Shown here: positions 24,851 to 36,700 of the stretch, piece by piece | Layout of the letters: every line of letters begins with the position of its first letter | Numbering within the stretch: position 1 is the stretch's first letter | Assembly (NCBI GenBank): GCA_019722365.1 | Contig: JADFUC010001688.1 | Coordinates: 1 to 64,000, forward strand | From: Lithospermum erythrorhizon | Taxonomy: Eukaryota > Streptophyta > Magnoliopsida > Boraginales > Boraginaceae | Reading direction: 5' to 3' | DNA: 64,000 nucleotides | Program-made: the position numbers and the translations under genes | The notes under the pieces: generated by a model | Databases searched by the model: none | What the model was told of the DNA's origin: nothing | Seen by the model: only the letters and a program-made list of their open reading frames with translations

Positions 24851-26007
24851 TACCATTTGTTAAAAAGTGAAACATGCTTGAGCACTAAGCGGTGCTGAAT
24901 TAATGCAGCTAATTTAATGTTTAATTGACGTACTCTGTAGTTCTCATGACAACTAAACTACATGTACTAAACAACATTCCTTTACAAAGAAACAAAATAA
25001 TAGACGTCAACCAAAATGACATAGATGATGAGTAAGAAAGTGTTAATATAAAGATAACAATGACAAGTGTAATGTGTATGTTGGGAAGCAAGTAATATCA
25101 TTTGTTTAATTGGTGGTATTAAACTAGAAGAAAAACATTAGTCTTTGTTACTCCTTATTTTATATATTTTGATTTCGAAATCATATTTTTGAAATGGATA
25201 ATGATCATTCTTTTTTGATGTGATAGACTAGTTTTTTAAATTGAAAATTTCTAGTTATTTGATTAATAAATATACAAGTGAAGATTTCTATGATAATCTA
25301 TATATTAATAATTGATTTGATAGGTTATTTTAGCTTCAAATATGTATCGAAATGTCGATAGTAGGTAATAGTAATACCACCAAAAGGTAAGATATTATGC
25401 CTTAAATTTATTAATTTATTAAAATTAAAATTGTAAATGCATGCCATCCTAATTTCTTTCTTATTGATGCATATTCTCAATATTTTAATCGATGACATGA
25501 CATTTTTTGCAATAACTGTATTTTTTGCAATAACTATTTTAATCAATATTTTAATCGATAACATGAGTTGGAATATATCAATGCCAAACAATAATTAGGT
25601 GACATATTTTATGATTAATTTTTCTAAATAAAAATAGACAAATGATTATCTTGAAATATAGAAGTAATAAAATATTTATATAGTGCTTCCCTTTTCTTGA
25701 TTAGTCATATAATTGGTAATCAGGGGGCCACCTGAACTATTAGACACACACACATGAAGGCAGCAAAGCACAGAGGAAGAATGACAAAGAAGCTTATCTT
25801 TATGAACTGGACTATTCAGTCTCATTCCCAAAGTTTCAATCTTCCCAACCATTTTCAATTTAATACATTCGCTTTTACAATTTTCAACCCACCTCTTATG
25901 GTTCACAAGCTTGAGAACGAGTTTCAAAACAGTACATATGACAACTCATTTGTCATAATCTATCTTCATGTTATTATTAGGGATCAATATTTAAAGCCCT
26001 GCATATT
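24851..26007. other. AT-rich DNA, no supported gene
   Basis: ORFs on both strands overlap at 25,676-26,035 and none matches a known family. A short direct duplication (ATTTTTTGCAATAACT, twice at about 25,502-25,536) is visible. No other structure was found. Confidence 0.45.
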
Positions 26008-26600
26008 TGATGAGGAGGTTGAAGACCATTTTTAGATGTGAAGAAGCCGACATCGAAGAAGGGCATGAGAGGCCAGGGGGTTTTAGTTCTTGAGGTCTCG
26101 ATGACAAAAGCGAGATTCTTTGATTGAGTGTTTAAACGATAGGTAATTAACCCCATGTAGGAAAAAGTCTCTCTATAGATAGCATTCTAACTAATTTGAG
26201 TCAAATTAGGCCAGCATTTAGAGTCAGGCAAGTGACATTGAGGCCCAGCCATCGAGGACCTCCCCGGTATCCCGGTGGCCCACCCTCTGATGAGCTCTCC
26301 CGAGCAGCTCTATCTGAGGCGACTTTTCCTTTTAGTCTCGATGGTCGATATCCAATAATATTGTGGGGTTTGGAATTGAGAATCTCTTTGTCTGTAGTAT
26401 GCTCGGCAATTCAGTGTTTAAACGATAGATAATTGTAACAATCTTTCGGTTTGGTTTATAGTGAATTTAACGGCCCGGCCAGCAGGCGTCACGCTTTAGC
26501 GTTGAGGAGCACTTGTATAAATCGTGTGTATTTTGGCGTTGCTTATGTAAATTTATTGAGTTGCTTAGATTTGGTGATTAGATTAGGCCTATAATGCAAC
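26008..26600 (+). repeat. 5' LTR of the copia element
   Basis: It shares ordered words with the 3' LTR: GAAGCCG...ACATCGA, GAGGTCTCGATGAC, ATATATAG-type or CTCTATAGAT leader, GGTTTGGTTT, AGCGTTGAGG and GTATAAAT. The start (TGATGAGGAGGTTGAAG) corresponds to TGTTGAGATTGAAG at the 3' LTR. Strongly diverged, so limits are approximate. Confidence 0.55.
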
Positions 26601-26602
26601 AA

Positions 26603-26618
26603 TTGAGTATCGAGCTAG
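26603..26618 (+). other. Degenerate primer binding site (initiator Met tRNA type)
   Basis: TTGAGTATCGAGCTAG right after the 5' LTR resembles TGGTATCAGAGC, the complement of the 3' end of plant initiator Met tRNA used by copia elements. Several mismatches. Confidence 0.4.
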
Positions 26619-29600
26619 TGTTTGCAGGTTAAATAGAGATTGATAGCGAAAAACTGAAGGGGTGATAAACATGTTATTTAGGGTGGCGGATAATTTCTCG
26701 CGTGAAAGATGAATATGGAGGGATTACCCACATGCAGGTAAGAAGGTGAACAAGCCATTAGGAGATAGCGTGAAGAAGATGGATGAGGAAGAATGGAAGG
26801 AGTTAGATAAGTGGGTCTTGAGACATCAATGAGACCGTGCTTGTCCAGAATTCTTAATGTGCCAAGTAGGCCTTCTGACAAAGGCTGATGAAAGTTGACA
26901 GAATCGTATGAGAATTTATTAATTATGACCAGGTGTGTGACAGGTGTTCAGCAGGAGGTACTCTGCTCTTCAGGCACCTTAATGACTTGATAGTTTGATA
27001 AATCAATTATTTACTATTTCGGTGAATTTGATGATGATTCTGGCCAATATTATTAATCTGCCAAATAGTTTAAAAGAATAGATAGAGAACGTTAAAGTAA
27101 CTTCATGTAGGTAATGATAAGTTGGAGCTTAAGGGCTAGTGCGGGAGGCGTTTGTGTGCAGGAAGTGCCTTGGTGATATGGAGAAGAAGGGTTAGGTGGG
27201 AGAAGAGGTAGGAATTGGGACGGGGCCGAGCGAGAACAAATAGAGGTCAAAGTCGAGGGGGAGGTGGGTAGGTCGAAATTTGGAGGGCGTGAGTGCAGGT
27301 CTTGGGGTTGTGGAAAAATAGGTCACATGAGGCTCTGATGCTTAAGATTGGAGTTTCTTGACATAAGTGGCGTCGATGTTGTTGATGACTACCTGAATCT
27401 TATTTACTCTTGTCGATTGATTGTATAATTAGTTCTTGGATTTTTGGATTACGGTGCATTGTTTCATACACCTAATTAGAATATAATGGTGAATTATATA
27501 GCAGGTATAGGATGGTTCATCTGGGTAGTGAACCATTGAATATCTATGGGTATGTGAAATATAAATTTGAAGTTGTCAAATGATTGCTTGAAAATTTATC
27601 GAAAATTGAGACATGTACCCAGCTAGTGAAAGAGCTTGATTTACGTTAGTCGGTTAGTGGAGATGGCTATCTAAAAAGCGTTCGGTGATAGCAAGCTGGA
27701 AAGAGAAGTGGCAGCCGGGCAATAGCAATGGCTTCGAGGTAGGAAGATGGGTACTACGTACCTTCACGGGGAAGTTCTCTGTTGGAGGTTTAGAAAGTTG
27801 TCATGTGTCTGGTTTGATCACTTTATAATGAAAAAGGTATGAAAGTACTTGTCTTAGAATTTGATACACGAGTTAAAATGGGTAGTCGTCGTATTTGAGG
27901 GGTTGTGTGCAGGTAAGCGGAAGAAAGTCAATTTTATTATTAAAAGCTGGGGGTTAGCTTCAAGTCTAATAGTCTAGGTGGATTCCACTTGGCGGATGTA
28001 TGGGGACCCGACACAGGTTGGGATTACGTAGGAGGAGTTCGTTATATTGTAACCTTTATTATTGATGTAAACTAGGAAAGTTTGGGTTTATTTCTTGAGC
28101 ATAAATCACGAGTCTATGATGCCTTTTAAGAGCAGAGAGCTATGGTTGAGAATGAGGCGGCAGAGATGAAGTGTTGAGATCGATAATGGGGTGATGCGGA
28201 AGTGGTGATTTCAAAACAATGTGTCAACGAGGAATGGGATCGGAATCTGAGGAAGACTGACTGGGAATACCCAATAGGTGGAAGTAGGCTGAAGGATGAA
28301 CAAAAGCGTAAATGGGCATTAAGTGGGTATGAGGTTACGTGCAGGTTACTCAAGGTGCAAAGGTGATGCAATCATCTATGACATTGTGATATGGATGACC
28401 GTCGGTCCTCTTGATTTCAAACTTCTGAATAAGTATGGGGTTGAAGAAGATGCAAACTTATCTTTGTGAGAGTATTTGGATTTGTTTTAGGCATGGGCCG
28501 TATGAATTTTAAATGCTAAGTAAGCGATGCAAAATCAACATTTGTTATTTCATTGTGATCATGGGATGAATCTATCAGTTATGATTTGAATAAGCAGGAA
28601 GATCATACGTGTAGTAAAGATGTGGTCTTTAATGAAGGTATTTAATACAAAGATAGATAGAAGGTGTTGGAGAATGTTGGAAGAGTCGGGATTCTGACTC
28701 AGGAAAGCGTACCGAAGAATAAGGCAATAACTCGGTTTTTCCAAATGGCTTAAATCATGCCACTCTAGAAAGTAAGCTGAAGATCTTTTGTTGACATGCA
28801 CAGAGGAGGTTGACAACGATGGGGAGGAGATAAGCGAGGTTAGAAGGCAGCCGGTATACAGAAAAACAGCTTGAGGTCTGAGAGAAAGATCGAAAAGCGG
28901 ACAGCTTCAGGTATTCTCCGTCACTTCAACTAGCGACAAAGCGAACACATTGAATTATGAGCGATCTGATGATGATAAATTAAGTAGGAGTTAGCGATGA
29001 AAGGAGATGGATTCATTGATGAAATATGACATGGAAGTTAGTTAAACCGCCGGAGTAGCCAAAAAGAATGTGCGAGAACAAATGGGTTTATGAGATCAAG
29101 GAAAGAGTAGGATGGAAGTAAACGGTATAAGGCTAGTTGGTTGTCAAGGGATTTCAACGGAAAGGAAGGTATTTACTCTTAATTTGAAATATTCTACTTT
29201 AGTAATCCAGGCCAGTGACAATCAGGCTGATGCTTGGTTGATAACGAGAGATAATCTGCATCTTGACAGGATGGATCACAGCTGCATTTTACATGGTGAT
29301 GGATGAAGAAATATTAATGAGCCGACCTCGAGGCTTTGAGATTAAAGGAAAGAATTTGGTCTGGAGAACTTGGAAGAGCTTGGCATGGCTTAGAGCCAGG
29401 TCGGGAAGCGATGAAACATTACGCTGATAATTTTATAGAAGGTTGAAGTTTTGCGAGTTGTGAGACCGATCCTTATTGTTATGGAGAGTTTGAAAAGATT
29501 ATGTCATTCTACTTCTTTATGTGGATGATATATGTTGATAGTGGGAGGCGATTTGCAAAAGATAAACATATGTTGAAGAAAGGTATCGGTGAAATTTACA

Positions 29601-30248
29601 ATGAAAGATCTAGGTGAAGCTAAGCGATATGCGGGGATGAGAATAATCAAAGATGGGATTCTTTGAGATTGACACAAGAAGGAGAATACCTAAAAGAGGT
29701 GATCAAGTGATTGAGATGGGTGGATGCAAAACCGGTTAGTACCCACGATAAATGCTAAATTTTCAATTATACGTAGAACAATCACACGAGGCGAGGATAG
29801 TCTAGTATATATGGATAAGATTGTCTTATGTACAACGATTAGGTAGTCTAATATATATACTGATGGTGTGCACTAGACCTAATATTGCACATGCGGTGGG
29901 GAGTTGTTAAATGGGAGAAGATATATGTGTGGTGAAACATTGTGGTAGTGATTTTAAAATACGGATGGTAGTCTTTGAAAAGGCTTTGTGTTTTCAAAAT
30001 AAATTAATAGATTGATAGGATAATGTAGATGTTGACAATGGAATTGATGTTGATAGTAAATCTAAGTGGATATGTGTTCACATTGGAGGTATTGCTATTA
30101 GTTGGAGATCTAGAGTTTGCTTATAGTAACTTTGATGTGTCCCCAGTTGTGAGGAGGTGAGTATGTTGTTATGGTGAAGTTGTGAAGGAGATGATATGGT
30201 TGCGGAGACTTTTTTGGTAGATGTGAGCATGGTAGTAATACGATATCT

Positions 30249-30458
30249 TGTGATAGTCAGAGTGCTATTTCTCTGGCTAAAAATTCCGTGTTTCATCCTA
30301 GAACCAAACATATAGGACTGAGGTACCATTTTATACGATCTGTATTGGAGAATGGAGTTCTAAAGCTTGAGAAGATTTCATGGGATCCGAATCCAGCGAA
30401 TATGTTTACAAAGGTGGTGAACAAGGAGAAACTGAAGTTGTGTTCAAACCCCGGTTAA
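30249..30458 (+). pseudogene. Copia RNase H C-terminal fragment, open frame
   Basis: The last 69 codons of the polyprotein are open and recognisable: CDSQSAISLAKNSVFHPRTK, then HI, RYHFIRSVLENG, LKLEKI, NPANMFTK and KEKLKLC, ending in TAA 82 bp before the 3' LTR. It carries the conserved SQSAI/RTKHI region of copia RNase H. Upstream the frame is broken (RLFW then stop near 30,220), so no full enzyme can be made. This is the best preserved part of the element. Confidence 0.85.
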
Positions 30459-30540
30459 CGCCCGAGGTATATCTGAAGGGAACTGCGTGAAGTTGAGGCT
30501 TGAAGATGGTGATGAGTTTAAAAATGTCTTGAGTGGGAGG

Positions 30541-31106
30541 TGTTGAGATTGAAGCGTTTTCGGTCTTGAGGAAGCCGTCGAGACATCGAGACCATGGGGT
30601 GTCTGGGGTCTCGATGACCAAAAAGCAGTCGCTCGTAGAGGCATTCGAGGGAAGCTCGTCGAGTGGGTACAAGGGGCTGCGGACAGAGTCTCGATAGTCC
30701 ATAGCGAGGCCCAAATAATTTGAGGCGGTTTGAACTTCTAAATGTTGCCTAATTTGGCTCAGGTATTTTTTGAATTATATATAGAGAGAGACTTTTCACA
30801 TATGTTTAGTATCACAATTAATAATCCTAAATAATTTCTTGAAAGAATATTACTTGAATAAATTAATTGATAACATGTGAGGCATGTGATTGAGAATATT
30901 GTGCTATAAAAATAACCTTTTCAGATTGATGGCCCCAACTTGATGAGTAGTGCTTAACAATCTTAGGTTTGGTTTCTTAAGTGAATTTCTCACGACAACA
31001 TGGCGCTTTCACGTTGAGGGGGGAACGTATAAATGGGTGTGTTGTTGTTTTTGCATTTATGCAATGGTTGTTATTGATTATACGTTGGTAGTTGAGCTAA
31101 ATGCAC
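30541..31106 (+). repeat. 3' LTR of the copia element
   Basis: It starts TGTTGAGATTG directly after the polypurine-like GAGTGGGAGG at 30,531-30,540, the usual copia junction. A TATA-like stretch (ATTATATATAGAGAG) lies near 30,774. The end is set by similarity to the 5' LTR and is approximate. Confidence 0.65.
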
Positions 31107-33050
31107 ATATCTGGTGGTAAGGCGGAAGTACTAAGTACCGGCATTAAATCCCACTGCAGTGTGAGTTCGATTATGATAAATAAGCGAACGCGTGTTGAAG
31201 TGGTTAGAAAACTCTAATACTTGATTAATTTGAGACACGTCAGCTATTACAGTCCCTAATAATAGAATAGGAACTTTGAGGGAAGCGTTAGTGTTAGAGT
31301 TCGCACTTTATTGATCAATATTCAAATATTCATTTCATCATGTTAGACATAATATTGTAGATCATAACATTTAAAACAATAAATTGATATCTTAGATCAT
31401 CCTAAATAAATATTCTTGAAGTTCTTTTATGTTTCATTTTTTATCATATTAAAGAATTGACAATGGGAGGATGTGTGGTTCGACCCCAAAGATTGGATCC
31501 CAAGACACGAGAAGATTGGACCCAGAGACACCCGTGTTAAAATTATAAAAGCATTCTACTTGATTATGAGTTTCTAAACGAAATAAAGTTAACTTTGTAG
31601 GTATAACCCCAGACTCTAAATTATCATAATTTAGCCCAGCATGTAATAATCATGCCTTGCTTCTGACCCCAATTGACGACAACAACTATTTTTCAAGAGA
31701 CACCAGCCATTCTACGATCAATTGTTTTATTTTTTGTAAAACCAGTACCCGTTCCATGAACCATGGAAATATATATACCCCAAATTGACATAGGGGGATA
31801 TCAATTATCAAGCAATGTAGTCATCAATCATCATAACAACACAAGTGCTCACCCCCACGTTGAGTTTGTAAAGCAGGCCCACAAACATTCCAACGTTCGG
31901 AAATCCATGGGCAATAAGGTAAACCAAGTTAATGACTTTGTTGTGGGGTCAAATTAAAGAAGTATAAGTAAATAAAGTACCAAAAAGCAAGAACGTGAGT
32001 TTTCCGCGCACACCACGATTGGTTGGCTGCTTGGCTGTGATAATGTCTTGTTTAAGCAGCCACCACATGATCTACACTTCTAGAGAGAGAGTGTGAAAAG
32101 AAATCATTTTATTTTTATTTGAAACAATGATGAATATTTTTAAATAAAGGGTAATTACTATAGATATTCCGTTAATATAATTAAATATAAAATTCATACA
32201 CATCAAATCTATCATAATTTTTTTTAAAATTAATTAATTATCTCCCAAGGAGGTATTAGTATCAAAATCTTTAAATATCAAAATAAAAAACTAGTTAAAC
32301 TATTATAACTATAATTTTTTTTTTTTTATGTGGAAACTTAGTAAGTGACAATAAAATCAAAGAGTTCTAGATTAGATAGTTCTGAGAGTCTCGAGATTTG
32401 TATCTCTTGTATATGAAATAATTTTTTTATATGTGCTATCAATTGAACTAATAATAATTTCACTTATTAACCCTATCAATTTAAAATTCTCTAAAATTTG
32501 AAATATGTTCTAAGCTATTTGTTTATTTTCATTATTTTCTAGATTAACATATAAAAAATTTAAGACTTAACATTTAACAAATACAAAATAAAAATCAATC
32601 TGATCGTCGCCAAATATATGCAAATTAATGGCGGCGGGATGATTGAATAATCGGCGCATCTACGATCGAAAATATGGCTTGCCTCTTTTTGTAGCAGGGG
32701 ACCATAGATGCCTAAATCGAGTCTTGTGCAGGTAGATACCATTTAGCGTAATAGCCTCAAACCACGATAGTCGATTCATGGCATTAAGCAGTCTAGGTGT
32801 GACAAGCTAAATCGAAATTATTGGTAGGGAAAATGGTTCATGGCCAGAATTATAAGTTAAATCATTCATGACGTTAATATTTTATCCATTTCATAAATTA
32901 TTTCTAGATGCTTGACATATCTCAGCCAAATAATTAGATGGCAAAAAAGAATATAATTATATTTAATAAATAAAATATTAGAACAAGACTCTAGAAGGGA
33001 GAAAGAAAGAAAAAAGTTGTTATTCCAAAATCCCACAAAACCCATTCACG
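31107..33050. other. Intergenic DNA upstream of the CRWN1-like gene
   Basis: No gene is supported. A 64-codon plus-strand ORF at 31,763-31,957 matches nothing known. The DNA is AT-rich, with a poly-T run at 32,316. The part nearest the gene (from about 32,900) must hold its promoter, but no TATA box could be chosen with confidence. Confidence 0.45.
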
Positions 33051-33112
33051 TCCATGTTCTTAGTTTCTTCATATTTTATCGCCTCAAAATTAGGACATTT
33101 TTCAACAAACAC

Positions 33113-33733
33113 TGCATTAATTTTCGGATTTTGTTTCATTTTTTAGTTTGACTCTTTATTTTGTTATCTGGGTATTTTTTGTTATTTGTTTTGCACTCCT
33201 AAAATAGGGTTTTCTTGAAGTTTTTTAGGGGTTATTCCAACTGAAATTAAGAAAAAATAGTGCAATAATTTTGGGATTTTGTTTGACTGTTGATTTTGTG
33301 ATCTGGGTATTTTTGTTTAAGGTTTTAGCTTGTCAAAATTTTGTTTTCTTGAAGTTTTTTAGTCCTAAAATAGTGCAGTAATTTTGGGATTTTGTTTGAC
33401 TTTTGAGTTTGGCTGTGTATTTTGTGATCTGGGTATTTTTGTTTAAGGTTTTAGCTTCTGAAAATAGGGTTTTCTTGAAGTTTTTTTTTTCGTTTTTGAA
33501 AGTGAAGTAAGAAAAAATAGTGCAGTAATTTTGGGAATTTGTTTGAATTTTTGTTTTTACTGTTTATTTTGTGATCTGGGATTTTTTTGTTTAAGGTTTT
33601 CGCTTCTCAAAATGATGTTTTCTTGAAGTTTTTTGCTGCTTTATGCTACTGAAGCAAGAGAAAGTAGTGCAGTAAATTTGTTTTTTTTTTTCAAATTGAA
33701 TGTTGATTTTGTGATCTGGGAAATTTTGTATAA
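33113..33733 (+). repeat. Five-unit tandem repeat in the CRWN1 leader region
   Basis: Units begin TGCA(G/A)TAATTTTGGG and contain TTTTGTGATCTGGG, GTTTAAGGTTTT and TTTTCTTGAAGTTTTTT. They start at about 33,113, 33,261, 33,374, 33,521 and 33,668 (spacing 148, 113, 147, 147 bp). The last unit is cut short at the ATG at 33,734, so at least part of the array is likely transcribed as 5' leader or lies in a leader intron. Confidence 0.75.
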
Positions 33734-36700
33734 ATGTTTACTCCACAGAAAAGTTTGTTTTCGAGATGGTCTTCATCGCCAAGGACCGAACCGGGAGCGA
33801 GAATCGGGTCCGGATCGGGCTTGGTGGAGCCCGGTAAAGGGCAAGGGTTGGCCTTGTTAGGGTCTGCGCCACGTGGTTTGATGCCTAGAGAAGATTATGG
33901 AGCTTTAGATAAAGATGCTTTAGCTGATAAACTATCAGAACTCGAGAATGAAGTAAGCTTGGAATTTTATTATGGACATTGGTGTTTAAAGTTTTATTTT
34001 TTATTTTTGGGTTTCGTTTATTGAGTTATTTTTATGATTGGTGATTAAATGGGATAGTTAGTTGGTTATTAGTTGAATTTAGATAGAGAAGGTTTGATGC
34101 TTTATGTATTTATTTGTCTTCCAAAGTTGGTATTGTGGTACTTGTTTGCGGTTTTGTTGAGAGCTAAGTGATGATTGATTTGGGGTGGTAGAAACAATTT
34201 AGAATTCATATTAGTTTTTCTGTTGCCTCGTGGGATGGTAAATATATCACAAGAGGGGGAGTGATTATGGTATCTTATTGTAGTGCTGCTAGTGAAATCT
34301 ATGGTTATATATGGCCACCAGACGAAGGAGTAATGCAATTGTTTTTTCCGTGTGGTATTAGCAGCAAATAAGTGAGGATGTGTCATATGAATCAGAGGAT
34401 GTAGATGATGTTGAAAGTTGAAACAGTACAAGTGAAATGGATTGTTTCAAAATCTGTTATCGATTATGTCAATGATGCAATTGTCGTTCAAAGTTAGTAT
34501 GCTGTCTAAATGATTTAGTAGCTGTTTGTATGAGACGTCATATTTATATAGCCGGCATAGTTGGATAAGGCTTGGTTTGGTTTTGTTTGCTTTGTTTTTA
34601 TTTAGTATCCGTTATAACTGTTTAATCATGAGCTGTCTTGTCTCACTGTTGTTGCTGATAGTCTTTTGTGATTTTTCTTTAAATCATTTAGAAACAGGTT
34701 GAATCTTTGAATCGTGAGTTATCTCACTCTTGTTTCTCATTTACAGCTCTTTGACTACCAGTACAACATGGGGCTTCTCTTGATTGAGAAAAAGGAATGG
34801 ACGTCTAAGTATGATGAACTCAGTCAAGCTCTTGCGCAAGCAAATGATATCCTCAAACGTGAACAAGCAGCATATTCTATTGCCATGTCTGAAATTGAAA
34901 GACGTGAGGAGAATTTGAAGAAAGCTTTGGGTGTTGAGAAGGAATGTGTCCTAGATGTAAAAATTTCTTCTAGTATCTTATCTCCCCATCCATGTTGTTG
35001 TTAATAACCTGAGCTACTTTTGGTGTTTATGGTGGCATTTAGATATATACATCTGCACATTCTAAGTATTTTCTTTACTTTGAAAGAAGGGCATAAAAGC
35101 ATATGAAAAAAAAATTCCGGTTTAGAGTTTAAAAGTTATTTAGTTCATAATGAATGGTTTCATTGTCAATTATCTTAGGCCAGAAGCATCAAATGCATGC
35201 GAGTGAATGCCTAAAACAGATAGACAGAGACAGATTTATAAACATAATTAGTGTATTATTTAGGCTGTTTTTTAGTTATGATAGTAGATGCCTTCTTCAG
35301 TGCTCAACTAATCCTGACTATGTTTGTTGCCATAGTTAGAAAAGACATTGCGTGACATGCGCGCAGACCATGCTGGAATCAAATTTACTGCTGATTCAAA
35401 GTTGGCTGAGGCTAATGCGTTAGTGACTAGCGTTGAAGAGAAATCTATGGAGGTAGAGGCCAAAATACGTGCAGGTGATGCCAAGCTCGCTGAGGTGAGC
35501 AGAAAGACCTCAGAAATTGAAAGGAGATCAAGAGAAGTGGAGGCTCAAGAAAACTCACTGCGAAGAGAGCGATCATTTTTCAATGCAGAGTATGTGCAAT
35601 GCTATGAATTCCTACTTTGGCCAGTTCTCTCTTGTAACATCAGATTTGAAAAATTATTGTGCGTCATATATGCTCCTTACATTTTGACTATTGTAAGTGT
35701 ATTTTGTGGTTGATGTGTCTGTTTCCATGTTTCAAGGCGTGAAGCACAAGAGGTTCAGTTAGCTAAACAGAGGGAAGACCTGCGAGAATGGGAAAAAAAG
35801 TTGCAGGAAGCAGAAGAAAGGCTAGCTGAAGGCCGAAGATTGCTTAACCAACGAGAACAGATGGCAAATGAAAATGATAGAATTTTGAAAGAGAAACATA
35901 ATGACATTGAAGCTGCCCAGAAGAAAATTGACACTGCAAACATAGCGTTGAAGAAGAAAGAAGATGATATAAACAGCAGGATAGCCAGCTTATCCCTCAA
36001 GGAGAAGGCAATGCTGCTTTTCATTGTTCCCTCTTTTTCTTTATTGTAATTGTCAATAAGTAAAGCTTTAGAAGATCTTTTTTTTTGGTAGCATCTGAAT
36101 TTATCTTATGCAGGAAGCTGATACTTTGAAGACAAGCTTGGAAATGAAAGAAAGGAACTTAATAGAATTTGAGGAGCAGCTTAATGCCAGAGAAAAAGTG
36201 AGTGTTATCTGTCTCTCGTGAATAGAATTGAGTTCTGATTTTATTTCAGGGCATCTTTTCTGTTTGGATCTATTTTCGTATAAATTCATTGATTTTAATC
36301 ACTTGATTTGACTAAGGACTCGCCTAATGTGCATGTGTGTTTTATGTAATGAAACTTTGGCCTTTATTACTTTATTACAGGTTGAGATGCAAAAACTTTT
36401 GGACGAGCACAATGCTATGCTGGATTCTAAGAAGAAAGAATTCGAGTTGGAAATAGAGGCCAAGAGGAGATCTATGGATGACGAGTTGAAAGATAAGGTA
36501 TCTGAAGTGGAGAAGAAGGAAGCAGAACTGAATCACATGGAGGACAAAGTCAGAAAACGAGAAGAAGCACTTGAGAAGAAACTAGAAAAAATAAAAGAAA
36601 GAGAGAAAGATATTGATTCAAAATCTAAGATTTTAAAAGAAAAGGAGAAAGTGTTGAAAGCTGAGGCGAAGGAGTTTGAAATTGAGAGGAATAATCTTGT

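Larger units (their letters stand above)
26008..31106 (+). mobile_element. Decayed Ty1/copia retrotransposon, about 5.1 kb
   Basis: Motifs appear in copia order on the plus strand but in shifting frames with stops: zinc knuckle-like GCGKIGHMR (27,308-27,334), protease-like DYGALFHTP (27,447-27,473), integrase-like NEKGMKVLV (about 27,823-27,850) and DVWGPTQ (about 27,996-28,016), KVWVYFL (28,077-28,097), RT LLYVDD (29,512-29,529), CTRPNIAHAVG (about 29,869-29,900), and an intact RNase H tail (30,249-30,458). It is bounded by related LTRs at about 26,008-26,600 and 30,541-31,106. The integrase-before-RT order identifies copia. Many frameshifts mean it is non-autonomous. The protease Asp-Ser-Gly triad reads Asp-Tyr-Gly and one knuckle cysteine appears lost. 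Confidence 0.85.

Noticed and set aside
25676..26035. Overlapping ORFs of 83 and 93 codons on opposite strands
   Set aside because: Neither matches a known protein, and they abut the copia LTR; no splice or context support.
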